A stretch of 50,353 bases of DNA from the NCBI RefSeq assembly GCF_007992075.1, contig NZ_BJZO01000027.1, positions 1 to 50,353 of the forward strand, in the 5' to 3' direction. Position 1 is the first letter of the stretch. Each line of letters opens with the position of its first letter. Of this stretch, positions 35,656 to 45,188 are shown one piece after another. The position numbers and the translations under genes are program-made. Source of the DNA: Pararhodospirillum oryzae (GTDB taxonomy: Bacteria; Pseudomonadota; Alphaproteobacteria; Rhodospirillales; Rhodospirillaceae). The notes under the pieces are model-generated. The model did not search any database. It worked only from the letters and a program-made list of their open reading frames with translations, and was not told where the DNA came from.

Positions 35656-38394
35656 ATGGAACCCGGGAGAGTGGGGGGCGAAGCCCTGGACAAGACCGAG
35701 CAGGATTTCCGGTTCCTGCTGGCCTGTCTGGCCGAGGTGCTGGACGAAAGCGGGGATGGGGCGGTGGCCCGGGCCCTGCATGCTCCGGGGCTGGTCGGCC
35801 CGGAGGTGGACCCCGAACGCCTGATCCAGGCCCAGGGCATCGCCTTCCAGCTGCTGCGGCTGGCCGAGGAAAACGCCATGGCCCAGGCGCGGCGCCACGC
35901 CCGCCGCGAAGGGCGGGGCGCCGGGGAATCCGGGGCCTGGGAGCAGCAGTTGCGCCGCCTGCGCGACGGCGGCCTTTCCCCCGATGCGCTGGCGCATCTG
36001 TTGGGCTCGGTCCGGGTTGAACCGGTGCTCACCGCCCACCCGACGGAAGCCAAGCGCCAGACGGTGCTGGAACATCACCGGGCCTTGTACCTGCTGCTTG
36101 TCGAGCGGGAGAACTCGATGTTCACCCCGGACGAACAGGCGGATATCCGCGCCCGGATCAAGACCGTTCTGGAATGCCTGTGGCGGACCGGCGAGATTTT
36201 CCTGGAAAAGCCCGATCTCGCCTCCGAGCGCCGCCATGTTCTTCACTTTCTGCGCCACGTTTTTCCCGATGCCCTGCCGGCGGTGCGCGCCCGGCTGGCC
36301 CAGGCGTGGCGGGTCGAGGGGCTTGATCCCCTGGTGCTTGCCGAGGCCGGGGGCGGGCCACGCCTGTCCTTCGGGTCGTGGGTCGGGGGCGATCGCGACG
36401 GCCACCCGCTGGTCACGGCGCAGGTCACCGCCGAAACCCTGGCCGAGCTGCGCGCCGCCGCCTTGGACCTGCACCGCGAGCGCCTGAAGGCGGCGGCCGT
36501 GCGCCTTAGCCTGTCTGATCGCTTCTACCCGCCGCCGCCCGCCCTGGCCGGGCACGTCGCCCGGGGCGCGGCCTTGCTGGGCGCGGCGGGACAGGCGGCC
36601 CTGGCGCGCAATCCGGGGGAAACGGTGCGTCAGGCCCTGTCGTTGATGCTGGCCCGCCTGCCCGATACGCCGTCGCCGGCCCCCTATGCCGGCCCCGCCG
36701 ATCTGGACGCCGATCTCGCGGTGCTGGAGGAGGCCTTGCACCTGCTGGGGGCGGGGCGGCTGGCCCACGAGGTGATCGGCCCGGTGCGCGACGGCGTGCG
36801 TGTCTTCGGGTTCCATCTGGCCTGCCTTGACATCCGGCAAAACAGCCGGGTCCACGAGGAAGCCCTGGCCGACCTGATGACCCGGGCGCATCTGGATGGG
36901 GCCGGCTTCCTGGCCGCCGATGCCTCGGGGCGCCTCGCGCTTCTTGAAGCGGAACTGGCCTCCTCGCGTCCCTTCCTGCACGAAGCGGCGCGCGAGAGCC
37001 TGGGGCCGGCGGCCCAGGGCGTGGTGTCGTGTCTGCAGGTCGTGGCCCGCGAGATCCGCGCCCATGGCCCCGGCGCCCTGGGGGCCCTGATCGTCAGCAT
37101 GACCCGTTCGGCCGGCGACGTGCTGGGGGTTTACCTGCTCGCGCGCGAGGCGGGCCTGTTGCACGAGGAAGACGGGGAGGGGGTGTGCCCGCTGCCGGTG
37201 GTCCCCTTGCTGGAAACCATCGACGATCTGGAGAACGGGCCGGCGATCCTTGATGCCGTGCTGCGCCATCCCCTGGTGCGGCGTTCGCTGCGCTTCCAGG
37301 CGCAAAGGGCCGGGCTGGCCCAGCCGGTGCAACAGGTGATGATCGGCTACAGCGATTCCAACAAGGATGGGGGCCTGTGGGCCAGCCGCTGGGGCTTGCA
37401 CCGGGCCCAGGAAGCCCTGGCCCGGGTGGGCGAAACCCATGGCGTGCGGGTGCGCTTTTTCCATGGGCGGGGCGGATCGATCAGCCGGGGGGCGGGCCCC
37501 ACCCACCGCTTCCTGCGCGCCTTGCCCGCATCGGCCGTGGGCGGGGATCTGCGCTTGACCGAGCAGGGCGAGGTGGTGGCGCAGAAGTACGCCAACCGCA
37601 TTACCGCCGTGCACAACCTGGAACTCCTGATGGCCGGCACCGCCGCCGCCAGCGCCGCGCCCGCCCTGGCCGAGGGGGCGCCGCTCCACGTCCTGGCGCC
37701 GGTGATGGACCGGGTCGCCACCCTCAGCCGCGCGGCCTACGAGGCCCTGGTGCACGCCCCCGGGTTCGTGGCCTTTTTCGAGGGCGCCACCCCCCTTGAC
37801 GCCATCGAGATGGCGCGGATCGGCTCGCGTCCGGTGCGGCGCTCGGGGGCGCGTACCCTGGCCGACCTGCGCGCCATTCCCTGGGTTTTCGCCTGGAGTC
37901 AGGCGCGCTTCTTCCTGTCGGGCTGGCATGGGGTGGGCTCCGCCCTGGCCGAGCTTGAACGCGAGGCCCCCGGCGATCACGCCCGCCTGGTGGCGGCGGT
38001 GTTCGACTGGGCCCCGCTGCACCACGTCATCAGTTCGGTGGCCACCAGCGTGGCCATGGCCGACCCGCCCTTGATGCGCGCCTACGCCGGGCTGGTCGCC
38101 GACGCTTCCGTGCGCGAGCCGTTCTTGCGGCGGATCGAGGAAGAACACCACCGCACCCGGGAGGCGCTGGAGGCGATCTACGGCGGGCCGCTGGCGCGCA
38201 CCCGGCCGCGTGTGCAGCGCGCCCTGGCCTTGCGCCAGCCCGCCCTGGAGGCGCTGCATCATCGTCAGGTCGATCTTCTGGGGCGCTGGCGCGAGGCCCG
38301 GGGGGCGGGCGAGGAAGCCAGGGCCGGCGCCCTGGAAGCCCGGTTGCTGCTCACCGTCAACGCCATCGCCGGCGGCCTGGGCGCCACCGGGTAG
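35656..38394 (+). CDS. ppc: Phosphoenolpyruvate carboxylase
   Basis: Anaplerotic enzyme: PEP plus bicarbonate gives oxaloacetate. The 912 residues are normal for the family. Catalytic His128 lies in LTAHPTEAKRQT, the loop GYSDSNKDGG is at 564-573, and FHGRGGSISRGAGPTH begins at 602. FHLACLDIRQNS is also intact. AGGAGG lies about 7 bases before ATG 35656. It is preceded by sbtA-sbtB on the same strand after 289 bases, which suggests a shared role in bicarbonate supply and fixation. A strong hairpin follows the stop. Confidence 0.98.
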   Translation: MEPGRVGGEALDKTEQDFRFLLACLAEVLDESGDGAVARALHAPGLVGPEVDPERLIQAQGIAFQLLRLAEENAMAQARRHARREGRGAGESGAWEQQLRRLRDGGLSPDALAHLLGSVRVEPVLTAHPTEAKRQTVLEHHRALYLLLVERENSMFTPDEQADIRARIKTVLECLWRTGEIFLEKPDLASERRHVLHFLRHVFPDALPAVRARLAQAWRVEGLDPLVLAEAGGGPRLSFGSWVGGDRDGHPLVTAQVTAETLAELRAAALDLHRERLKAAAVRLSLSDRFYPPPPALAGHVARGAALLGAAGQAALARNPGETVRQALSLMLARLPDTPSPAPYAGPADLDADLAVLEEALHLLGAGRLAHEVIGPVRDGVRVFGFHLACLDIRQNSRVHEEALADLMTRAHLDGAGFLAADASGRLALLEAELASSRPFLHEAARESLGPAAQGVVSCLQVVAREIRAHGPGALGALIVSMTRSAGDVLGVYLLAREAGLLHEEDGEGVCPLPVVPLLETIDDLENGPAILDAVLRHPLVRRSLRFQAQRAGLAQPVQQVMIGYSDSNKDGGLWASRWGLHRAQEALARVGETHGVRVRFFHGRGGSISRGAGPTHRFLRALPASAVGGDLRLTEQGEVVAQKYANRITAVHNLELLMAGTAAASAAPALAEGAPLHVLAPVMDRVATLSRAAYEALVHAPGFVAFFEGATPLDAIEMARIGSRPVRRSGARTLADLRAIPWVFAWSQARFFLSGWHGVGSALAELEREAPGDHARLVAAVFDWAPLHHVISSVATSVAMADPPLMRAYAGLVADASVREPFLRRIEEEHHRTREALEAIYGGPLARTRPRVQRALALRQPALEALHHRQVDLLGRWREARGAGEEARAGALEARLLLTVNAIAGGLGATG

Positions 38395-38411
38395 CGTTTT
38401 CACGGCGGACG

Positions 38412-38445
38412 CCCCCGAAAGGCGCAACGGGCTGCCTTTCGGGGG
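38412..38445. terminator. Hairpin between convergent ppc and lolD
   Basis: A perfect 12-pair stem (38412-38423 with 38434-38445) with a 10-base loop lies between the stops of two convergent genes. T-runs are absent, so termination strength is uncertain. Confidence 0.6.
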
Positions 38446-38451
38446 AAAGTC

Positions 38452-39138
38452 TCAGGAAAGCGCGACCACCCGGCCGCCTTCCAGGGTCAGGCGGCGATCC
38501 ATGCGCGCCGCCAGATCCGGGTTGTGGGTGGCGATCAGGGCCGCCAGGCCTTCCTCGCGCACCCGCTCCAGCAGCACGGCGAACACCCGTTCGGCCGTGG
38601 CCGGGTCGAGGTTGCCGGTCGGCTCGTCGGCCAGCAGCAAGCGCGGCCGGTTGGCCAGGGCGCGGGCAATCGCCACCCTTTGCTGTTCGCCTCCCGACAG
38701 CTGGCCGGGGCGGTGGCCGGCCCGTTCGGCCAGCCCCATGCCCGCGAGCAGGGTTCGCGCCCTTTCCTGGGCCGCCTTGACGGGAACGCCCGCGATCCGC
38801 TGCGGAATCGTGATGTTTTCCAGCGCCGAGAACTCGGGCAGCAGATGGTGGTACTGGTAGACAAAGCCCAGCGCGTCCCGGCGCAGGCGGGTGCGCTGGG
38901 GGTCGGACAGGGCCGAGCAATCGGTCCCCTCCAGAAGAACCCGCCCGCCGTCGGGGCGTTCCAGCAGGCCGCAGATTTGCAGCAAGGTGGATTTGCCCGC
39001 GCCCGAGGGGCCGACCAGGGCCACGATCTCGCCGGCCTTCACATGGAGATCGGCGCCATCGAGCACGCTCAGGGTTTCGCGTCCCTGGCGGAAGGCCCGC
39101 CGGACCCCTTCCAGGCCCAGAACGACGGGGTTATTCAT
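38452..39138 (-). CDS. lolD: Lipoprotein-releasing ABC transporter ATPase LolD
   Basis: ATPase of the Lol system, which extracts outer-membrane lipoproteins from the inner membrane. The 228 residues hold Walker [10 protein letters not shown] (43-51), signature [15 protein letters not shown] (from 147) and Walker [13 protein letters not shown] (from 167). The Gln-loop region [17 protein letters not shown] is typical of LolD. The start overlaps the permease gene by 8 bases. Confidence 0.96.
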   Translation of the reverse strand: MNNPVVLGLEGVRRAFRQGRETLSVLDGADLHVKAGEIVALVGPSGAGKSTLLQICGLLERPDGGRVLLEGTDCSALSDPQRTRLRRDALGFVYQYHHLLPEFSALENITIPQRIAGVPVKAAQERARTLLAGMGLAERAGHRPGQLSGGEQQRVAIARALANRPRLLLADEPTGNLDPATAERVFAVLLERVREEGLAALIATHNPDLAARMDRRLTLEGGRVVALS

Positions 39139-40384
39139 GGCGCAGCGCCTCCACGGGATCGGTCCGGGCCGCCCGCCAGGCCGGATACAGCGTCGCGGCG
39201 AACGACAGGCCCAGCGCCATCCCCACCACGTTCATCACCTCGTGCGGATCCATGCGCGCGGGCATGGTGGCCAGGAAATAAATCTCGGCATTGAACAGCT
39301 CGACCCCGAGCAGGCTTTGCAGCCCCTGACGAATGGCCTCGATGTTGTCGCAGAACAACACCCCGATCAAAAGCCCGATCAGCGTGCCCAAGGTGCCCAC
39401 GCTGGCCCCGGCCAGGAAGAAAATGCGCATGATCGAGCCCCGGCTGGCCCCCATGGTGCGCAAGATGGCGATGTCGCGGCCCTTGTCCTTCACCAGCATG
39501 ATCAGGCCGCTGATGATGTTGAAGGCGGCCACCAGGATGATCAGGGTCAAGATCAGGAACATGACGTTGCGTTCAACCTGAAGGGCGTTGAAGAACGTCG
39601 CGTTGCTTTGGCGCCAGTCGCGCAGGCGCAGGCCCTGGCCGTGGTCGAGGCGCCCGATGGCCAGGCTCACGTCGCCTACCCGGTCGGGGTTGTCCACCTC
39701 GATTTCCAGGTGATGCACGGCGCCGTCGGGGACCTGGAAATAAACCCGGGCCGCCTCCAGGGGCAGGAAGACGAAGCTGGAATCGTATTCACTCATGCCC
39801 ACCGAGAAGATGGCCCGCACCGTGTAGGCGCGGATCGCGGGCACGGTGCCAAATCCGGTGACCTTGCCCTTGGGCGAGATCAAGGTGAGCTTGTCGCCCA
39901 AGCCCAGGCCCAGGCGCCCGGCCAGCCGGCTGCCGATCATGATCGCGTCCTGGCCGGTCAGGTCGTCGAGCGACCCGGCCACGATGGCCTTGGCCAGCAT
40001 GGGCCGGGCCTTGAGGTCGAGGGCGGTGGCGCCGCGCACCAGCCCCCCCAGCGAGGCCCCGTTGGCCGAGAGCATCACCTGGCCCTCGATGGTCGGGGTC
40101 ACGGTCCTGACCTCGGGCAGGGCGCGGATCTGGTCGGCCAGGGTGTCGTAGTTGCCCAGCATCTCGCCGGCTCCGAACACGCTGAGGTGCCCGTTAAGCC
40201 CGAAGATGCGCGACATCAGGTCTTCGCGAAACCCGTTCATCACCGCCATGACGATGATCAAGGTGGCCACGCCCAGGGCAATGCCGGCCAGGGAAAAGCC
40301 GGCGATGACCGAGACAAACCCTTCCTTGCGCCGGGCGCGCAGGTAGCGCCCGGCCATCATCCGCTCGAAGGAGTTAAAGATCAT
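39131..40384 (-). CDS. Lipoprotein-releasing ABC transporter permease (LolC/LolE family)
   Basis: Membrane subunit of the Lol complex, 417 residues. An N-terminal helix (about 23-48, [20 protein letters not shown]) is followed by a large periplasmic domain (about 50-265), then three helices of the FtsX type near 270-400. The N-terminal [19 protein letters not shown] is characteristic. Only one permease gene is present, as in bacteria with a LolF homodimer instead of LolC plus LolE. It overlaps lolD by 8 bases and the upstream DJ-1-type gene by ATGA. Confidence 0.95.
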   Translation of the reverse strand: MIFNSFERMMAGRYLRARRKEGFVSVIAGFSLAGIALGVATLIIVMAVMNGFREDLMSRIFGLNGHLSVFGAGEMLGNYDTLADQIRALPEVRTVTPTIEGQVMLSANGASLGGLVRGATALDLKARPMLAKAIVAGSLDDLTGQDAIMIGSRLAGRLGLGLGDKLTLISPKGKVTGFGTVPAIRAYTVRAIFSVGMSEYDSSFVFLPLEAARVYFQVPDGAVHHLEIEVDNPDRVGDVSLAIGRLDHGQGLRLRDWRQSNATFFNALQVERNVMFLILTLIILVAAFNIISGLIMLVKDKGRDIAILRTMGASRGSIMRIFFLAGASVGTLGTLIGLLIGVLFCDNIEAIRQGLQSLLGVELFNAEIYFLATMPARMDPHEVMNVVGMALGLSFAATLYPAWRAARTDPVEALRHE

Positions 40385-41010
40385 GGACGCTCCAATCCGG
40401 TGCGGGCTAGGTGGGCGCGGGCCTCGGGGGCCTTGAACAGATCCCCGGCTTCCAGCGGCGGCTCGGGGTCGTAGCCCACCAGCAATTGAATCGCCTCGGC
40501 CACCTCGGGGCCGGCCAGGGTCTGGGCCAGGGCCAGCGCCGCGTCCATGCCGGCGGCGGCGCCGTTCGTCGTGATGAAGGGGCCGCTGGTCACGATGCGC
40601 CGGGGCACCACGGTGGCGCCAAAGCCGGCCAGCAGATCGAGGGCCCGCCAGTGGGTGGTGGCCTCGCGTCCCTTGAGAAGCCCGGCGCCTCCCAGCAGCA
40701 AGGCGCCGGTGGAAACCCCCAGCACCGCGCGCGCCGAGGCGGAAAGACGGCGCAGGCCCCGGGCCAGGGCGGGGTCGTGGGCCAGGTTGTCGGCCCCGGC
40801 GCCGCCCGGAACCACCAGAACGTCGGCGCTCGCGATTTCCTCCAGGCTGGCCGACGCGCGCAGGCCCAAGGCGCCGCCCCGCGAATGAACCAGCCCCGAA
40901 TCCAGGCCAACCACGCGCACGCGGGCCTTGGGGAGCTTGCCCAGGATGTCGAACGGGCCAATGGCGTCTAGCGGCGTCAGGCCATCGTAAACCAGAATGA
41001 CCACTTCCAT
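40381..41010 (-). CDS. DJ-1/PfpI family protein lacking the usual nucleophilic Cys
   Basis: A class I glutamine-amidotransferase-like fold of 209 residues, from ATG 41010 (MEVVILVYDGLTPLDAIGPF). It resembles the ThiJ/isonitrile-hydratase-like branch: VLVVPGGAGADNL, GLLKGREATTHW and TNGAAAGMDAALAL are typical. At the nucleophile elbow the family has a VCTG-type motif, but here it is GVSTGALLL with Ser100 (codon TCC, 40711-40713). Classic Cys chemistry is therefore unlikely unless Ser substitutes. It sits between proS and lolC, which are near neighbours in relatives, and overlaps lolC by ATGA. Confidence 0.9.
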   Translation of the reverse strand: MEVVILVYDGLTPLDAIGPFDILGKLPKARVRVVGLDSGLVHSRGGALGLRASASLEEIASADVLVVPGGAGADNLAHDPALARGLRRLSASARAVLGVSTGALLLGGAGLLKGREATTHWRALDLLAGFGATVVPRRIVTSGPFITTNGAAAGMDAALALAQTLAGPEVAEAIQLLVGYDPEPPLEAGDLFKAPEARAHLARTGLERP

Positions 41011-41228
41011 GAGGAGGATTCCATTTGATCGGTCCCGGGGCGAGCCCCGGGGCAGGGGGACGGCCCGCGCGGGCACGGCCCCGGGCTGGCTGGGGCAGGC
41101 TGTGCGGCCACGGGCCTTCTTCAAAGGAGCGGGCCTCATGACCCGCCCCGGCAAGGCAAACCGTTCCGCCGCCCGGGTGCTGGCGCGGCCAGCATGGCGG
41201 GCGGCGGGAATGAACCCGGTGCTTGCGT

Positions 41229-42545
41229 TTAAGCGCCGGTGCCGGTCAGGTGGGCGAGCGCGCTTTCCACCGTGACCTCGTGGCGCTCGCCGGTGGCGCG
41301 GCGCTTCAGTTCCACCACGCCCCGGGCCAGGCCCTTGGGGCCCACGATCAGCTGCCAGGGCAGGCCGATCAGGTCCTGGGTCGCGAACTTGGCGCCCGGG
41401 CGTTCGTCGGTGTCGTCGATCAGCACCGAAAGCCCGGCGGCGGCCAGGCGCGTTTCCAGGTCGGCGCAAGCAGCGTCGGTCTGGGCATCGCCGGCCTTGA
41501 GGTTGACCAGGGCCACCTGGAACGGGGCCACGCTGTCGGGCCAGATGATGCCCGCGTCGTCGTGGCTGGCCTCGATGATGCCGCCCACCAGGCGCGAGAC
41601 GCCAATGCCGTAGGACCCCATGTGCACCGGCACGCTGGATCCGTCCTGGGTGGTGACGGTGGCGCCCATCGGCACCGAGTACTTGGTGCCGAAGTTGAAG
41701 ATGTGGCCCACCTCGATGCCGCGCGCGCTGACCAGATCGCCTTCGGGCACGCCATGGTCGGGGCCGTGCTTTTCATCGGTGGCCGCGTACAGGCTGGTCC
41801 ATTCCTTGAAGATCGGCTCCAGGTCGCCGTCGTAGTCCACGTTCTGGGGCGGCGTCTTGTCGAGCAGGTCCTTGTGGCAGAACACGGCGCTTTCGCCGGT
41901 TTCGGCCAGGATGATGAACTCGTGGCTGAGCGAACCGCCAATCGGGCCGGTGTCGGCGGCCATGGGAATGGCCTTCAGGCCCAGGCGGTGGAAGGTGCGC
42001 AAGTAAGCCACGAACATGCGGTAGTAGGCGCGCCGGGCCGCCAGGGGATCCAGGTCGAAGGAATAGCCATCCTTCATCAGGAACTCGCGTCCGCGCATCA
42101 CGCCAAAGCGCGGGCGCACCTCGTCGCGGAACTTCCAATGGATCTGATAAAGGTTCTTGGGCAGATCGCGGTAGCTTTGGATGTTCTTGCGGAAGATGTC
42201 GGTGACGACCTCTTCGTGGGTGGGTCCGTAGAGCATGTCGCGCTCGTGGCGATCGACGATGCGCAGCATCTCCTTGCCGTAGTCGTCGTAGCGGCCGCTT
42301 TCGCGCCACAGCTCGGCCGACTGGACGGTGGGCATCAGGATTTCCTGGGCGCCGGCCCGGTCCTGCTCCTCGCGCACGATCTGTTCAATGGCGCGCAACA
42401 CCCGCAAGCCCAGCGGCAGCCAGCTGTAGATGCCCGAGGTATGTTGCCGAATCATGCCGGCGCGCAGCATCAGACGGTGGGAAACGATTTCGGCTTCCGA
42501 CGGCGTTTCCTTGAGGGTCGGCAAAAAATAACGGGACAGGCGCAT
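41229..42545 (-). CDS. proS: Prolyl-tRNA synthetase (short, editing-domain-free form)
   Basis: Charges tRNA(Pro). ATG 42545 ([19 protein letters not shown]) gives 438 residues, the alphaproteobacterial short form that lacks the insertion editing domain of E. coli ProRS. Class II motifs are visible: [37 protein letters not shown] as motif 2, and [16 protein letters not shown] as motif 3. The C-terminal anticodon-binding domain is complete. Without the insertion, Ala-tRNA(Pro) must be cleared by a separate protein such as ProXp-ala, which is not in this window. Confidence 0.97.
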   Translation of the reverse strand: MRLSRYFLPTLKETPSEAEIVSHRLMLRAGMIRQHTSGIYSWLPLGLRVLRAIEQIVREEQDRAGAQEILMPTVQSAELWRESGRYDDYGKEMLRIVDRHERDMLYGPTHEEVVTDIFRKNIQSYRDLPKNLYQIHWKFRDEVRPRFGVMRGREFLMKDGYSFDLDPLAARRAYYRMFVAYLRTFHRLGLKAIPMAADTGPIGGSLSHEFIILAETGESAVFCHKDLLDKTPPQNVDYDGDLEPIFKEWTSLYAATDEKHGPDHGVPEGDLVSARGIEVGHIFNFGTKYSVPMGATVTTQDGSSVPVHMGSYGIGVSRLVGGIIEASHDDAGIIWPDSVAPFQVALVNLKAGDAQTDAACADLETRLAAAGLSVLIDDTDERPGAKFATQDLIGLPWQLIVGPKGLARGVVELKRRATGERHEVTVESALAHLTGTGA

Positions 42546-42622
42546 GACGTCCTTCTCTCCAGCGCAAGGCGGGGCCAGGGGGCCGTAATAAGGCAAGGGC
42601 CCACCTTATCCCGGAACCCGGG

Positions 42623-43717
42623 TCAGGTCGAGAGAGAGGCCGGGGGGGATCCCATGAAGGGCCGCACCGAGGCATCCGGGGCGCGTCGCGCGATTTCCTT
42701 GAAGCGCCGCTCGGCCAGAACCAGGCCGGCCCGCTGGGCGATGACCAGCCCACGCGGCAGGGTTTCCAGGGTTTCGACCTCTTCTCCGGTGAATTTCCGC
42801 ACCTGCTGGTCGAAGGCGTTGCCGGGGCGCCGCCGATACAAAACCGTGCGCGCGTCCAGTTGGACACCACGAAAAAACCGTTGCAGCAGTCTGGCCTGGG
42901 CGCAGTCTTCGCCGCCGCCGGTCCGGAAGGCCGTTTCTTCCGGAAATCCGCCGATGTAGTCCTGGCACACGCGACGGACACACAGATTGATGGGGATCGA
43001 GGTCTCGCACTGGGTGCGCCAGTGCGGAAGAATGCGATCGTCGATTCCGTCGAAGATCACGCCCGACCGGGCAAATCCGGCATCGGGGCGACGGTCCAGG
43101 GCGGTTGCGGTGTTCACCAAGTGGGAAGGGGCATAGGCGTCGTCGGCATCCAGGAACCAGATCAGGGCGCCCTCGGCCGCCCGCACACCGGCGTTGCGCG
43201 CCGCCCCCGGGCCCCGGTTGCCGGTGTGAACCAGCAGCCGGAAATTCTGGAAGCCGCGCTCGCGGGCCCAGGCATGGACCACGGCCGCCGTCTGGTCCGT
43301 CGAGGCGTCATCGACCACGACGATCCAGGCGGTGCGGGCCAGGCTGGCTTCCAGGGCCCGGATGGCCGCGAGGATGCTGTCCAGCGTTGCCGGCAGGAAG
43401 GAGGCCGCCTTGTAGGCGGGCACGACCACCGATCCGGCCACGGGCAGGGGCTCGCGTGAAGGCCACAGGTCTTCCAGGATATCCTCCCAGTCGCGGACGG
43501 CCTCGGGATGCCAGCGGGCGGCTTCGGCCAGCACCGACAGGGCATCCTCTTTTTTGCCTTCGATCGCCAACAGGTAGAACATGTTGTTCCAGGGCGCCCA
43601 TTCGGTGGGAACGCACCCGGTGATGTCGCGGTAGAGGGCGATGGCGTCGCTGGGGCGGTTTTCCGCCTGGTGAGTCAGGGCCTGGGCAAAGGCTTCCTGC
43701 AAGGACAAGGTGGCCAT
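42623..43717 (-). CDS. Family 2 glycosyltransferase with N-terminal helical repeat
   Basis: A protein of 364 residues from ATG 43717 (MATLSLQEAFAQAL). Residues 1-90 look like tetratricopeptide-type helices (HQAENRPSDAIALYRDI, then EDALSVLAEAARWHPEA). From about 95 a GT-A domain begins (GSVVVPAYKAASFLPATLD), with VVVDDASTDQT and the DXD-like FLDADDAY near 185. Such enzymes add sugars to proteins, polysaccharides or lipids; the substrate is unknown. No other glycan genes are adjacent, so it looks like an orphan. It is on the same strand as its neighbours, with gaps of 77 and 127 bases. Confidence 0.9.
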   Translation of the reverse strand: MATLSLQEAFAQALTHQAENRPSDAIALYRDITGCVPTEWAPWNNMFYLLAIEGKKEDALSVLAEAARWHPEAVRDWEDILEDLWPSREPLPVAGSVVVPAYKAASFLPATLDSILAAIRALEASLARTAWIVVVDDASTDQTAAVVHAWARERGFQNFRLLVHTGNRGPGAARNAGVRAAEGALIWFLDADDAYAPSHLVNTATALDRRPDAGFARSGVIFDGIDDRILPHWRTQCETSIPINLCVRRVCQDYIGGFPEETAFRTGGGEDCAQARLLQRFFRGVQLDARTVLYRRRPGNAFDQQVRKFTGEEVETLETLPRGLVIAQRAGLVLAERRFKEIARRAPDASVRPFMGSPPASLST

Positions 43718-43844
43718 GGGAAGTCTCTCCGACGGTCGTGGACGCGCAAGGCTTGGGACGTGGACAAAGGGGGAGGAACCATCCGGAAGCCGGGCGGTCA
43801 AGCCTCTCCCGACCCGGAGAGGCGCCGCCCGGGGAAAGAAGGCC

Positions 43845-45188
43845 TCAGGGAAGAAGGAAGGCGCGACGGGGGGAGCCGGCCGGGGCGTCCCGCACGAAGC
43901 GGGCCACCACTTCGACATGAGCCGATCCGGTGAACTGATCGACCGGGGCGACCCACTCCAGCCGGTAGCCCCCGTCAACCAGGATGCGGGCATCGCGGGC
44001 GAAGGTGCCGGGCGCGCACGAGACCAGCGCCAGCCGGGGCGGCCCCGCCTCGGCCAGAACCTGGACTTGCGCCTGGGCCCCGGCGCGGGGCGGATCGAGA
44101 ACGACCGCCCCGAGTTCGGCCAGGTCGGAGCCGGTGAGGGGCGCGCGGAACAGATCGCGTTCGCTGGCTTCCACCCGCCCGGTGCGGGCCAGGGCGCGCA
44201 GGCTGGCCGGGGCGTTGTCATGGGCCCGCACGCGATACCCGGCGCGGGCCAGGGGCAGGGAGAAGGTGCCCACGCCGCAAAACAGATCGGCGACGCCAGC
44301 CCGGGCGGGCAGGTCGGCCAGGGCTTCCAGGACCAGGGCCTGCAACGCGCGCTCGCCTTCGCGGCTCGGCTGGAGGAACGGGCCGGCCGGGGGGCGGATC
44401 TCGACGCCGCCCAGATCGACCGACAGGGCGCGGCGTCCGGCCAGGAGTTCCGCCTGGGCCGGGGTGGGGCCCATGCTGAGCTGGGCCAGGTCGGCGTTCT
44501 CGGCCAGGGCCGCCAGGGCTTCGCGGAGCGCGAGATCAGGGCCCTTCGGCGGGGTCAGAACCAGGTCAAGCCCGGCGTCGGTGTCGGTGAGCAGGGCATC
44601 GGCGGTTTCCCCGGGCGCCAGGAACGAAGGCCCCAGGCGGCGCAGGTCGGCCATCGCCCTGGCCAGGGCCGGCGTGGGCAGCAGGCAGTGCGGGGTATCG
44701 ACCAACTCGTGACTGGCCCGGCGGCAAAATCCGACCACGGCGGCTTTTTGCCGGCCGCGCAGGCCGACGTTCAGGCGCCGGCGGGTGCCCGGCGGCAGGG
44801 ACACGGTCGCGCGCACGCATGCGTCGGCCAGCCCGCGCCGGGCGAGGGCGCGCACCACCAGGTCGCGCTTCCAGGCGGCAACGGCGTCCGGCGCCCAGTG
44901 CAAGATGGCGCAGCCGCCGCACACGTCCGCATGGGGGCAAGGGGGCGTGATCCGCTCCGGGCTGGGCTCCAGCACCGCGTCCAGGGCCGTGGTCCAGCCA
45001 TCGGCCTTGCGGGCGAGGGGGCGCACGCGCACCCGCTCTCCGGGCAGGGCGTCGGGGACATAGAACAGGGCGCCACTGTCGGGCACCCGGATCAGGCCGT
45101 CGCCGCGATCGCCCAGGGACTCAACGGTGCCCTCGAACGGGGCCGGAGGGCGGCCGGCGGAAGACCGCGAACGCGGCGGGCGGGTCAT
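43845..45188 (-). CDS. SAM-dependent RNA 5-methyluridine methyltransferase (TrmA/RlmCD family)
   Basis: A protein of 447 residues. An N-terminal TRAM domain (about 17-75, FEGTVESLGDRGDGLIRV) is followed by an iron-sulfur cluster site with Cys84, Cys90, Cys93 and Cys168. The central domain leads into a Rossmann methyltransferase with ADLFCGVGTFSLPLA, then VVLDPPRAG and the catalytic LVSCAPGTFARD. These are the hallmarks of RlmD/RlmC/TrmA enzymes, which methylate uridine C5 in rRNA or tRNA. The exact RNA site cannot be assigned. Its start overlaps the dusA stop by ATGA, pairing two RNA-modifying enzymes. Confidence 0.95.
   Translation of the reverse strand: MTRPPRSRSSAGRPPAPFEGTVESLGDRGDGLIRVPDSGALFYVPDALPGERVRVRPLARKADGWTTALDAVLEPSPERITPPCPHADVCGGCAILHWAPDAVAAWKRDLVVRALARRGLADACVRATVSLPPGTRRRLNVGLRGRQKAAVVGFCRRASHELVDTPHCLLPTPALARAMADLRRLGPSFLAPGETADALLTDTDAGLDLVLTPPKGPDLALREALAALAENADLAQLSMGPTPAQAELLAGRRALSVDLGGVEIRPPAGPFLQPSREGERALQALVLEALADLPARAGVADLFCGVGTFSLPLARAGYRVRAHDNAPASLRALARTGRVEASERDLFRAPLTGSDLAELGAVVLDPPRAGAQAQVQVLAEAGPPRLALVSCAPGTFARDARILVDGGYRLEWVAPVDQFTGSAHVEVVARFVRDAPAGSPRRAFLLP

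Noticed and set aside
35416-38427. 1003-codon open frame opposite ppc
   Set aside because: ppc has complete active-site motifs; the antisense frame is Gly/Gln/His-rich low-complexity sequence.
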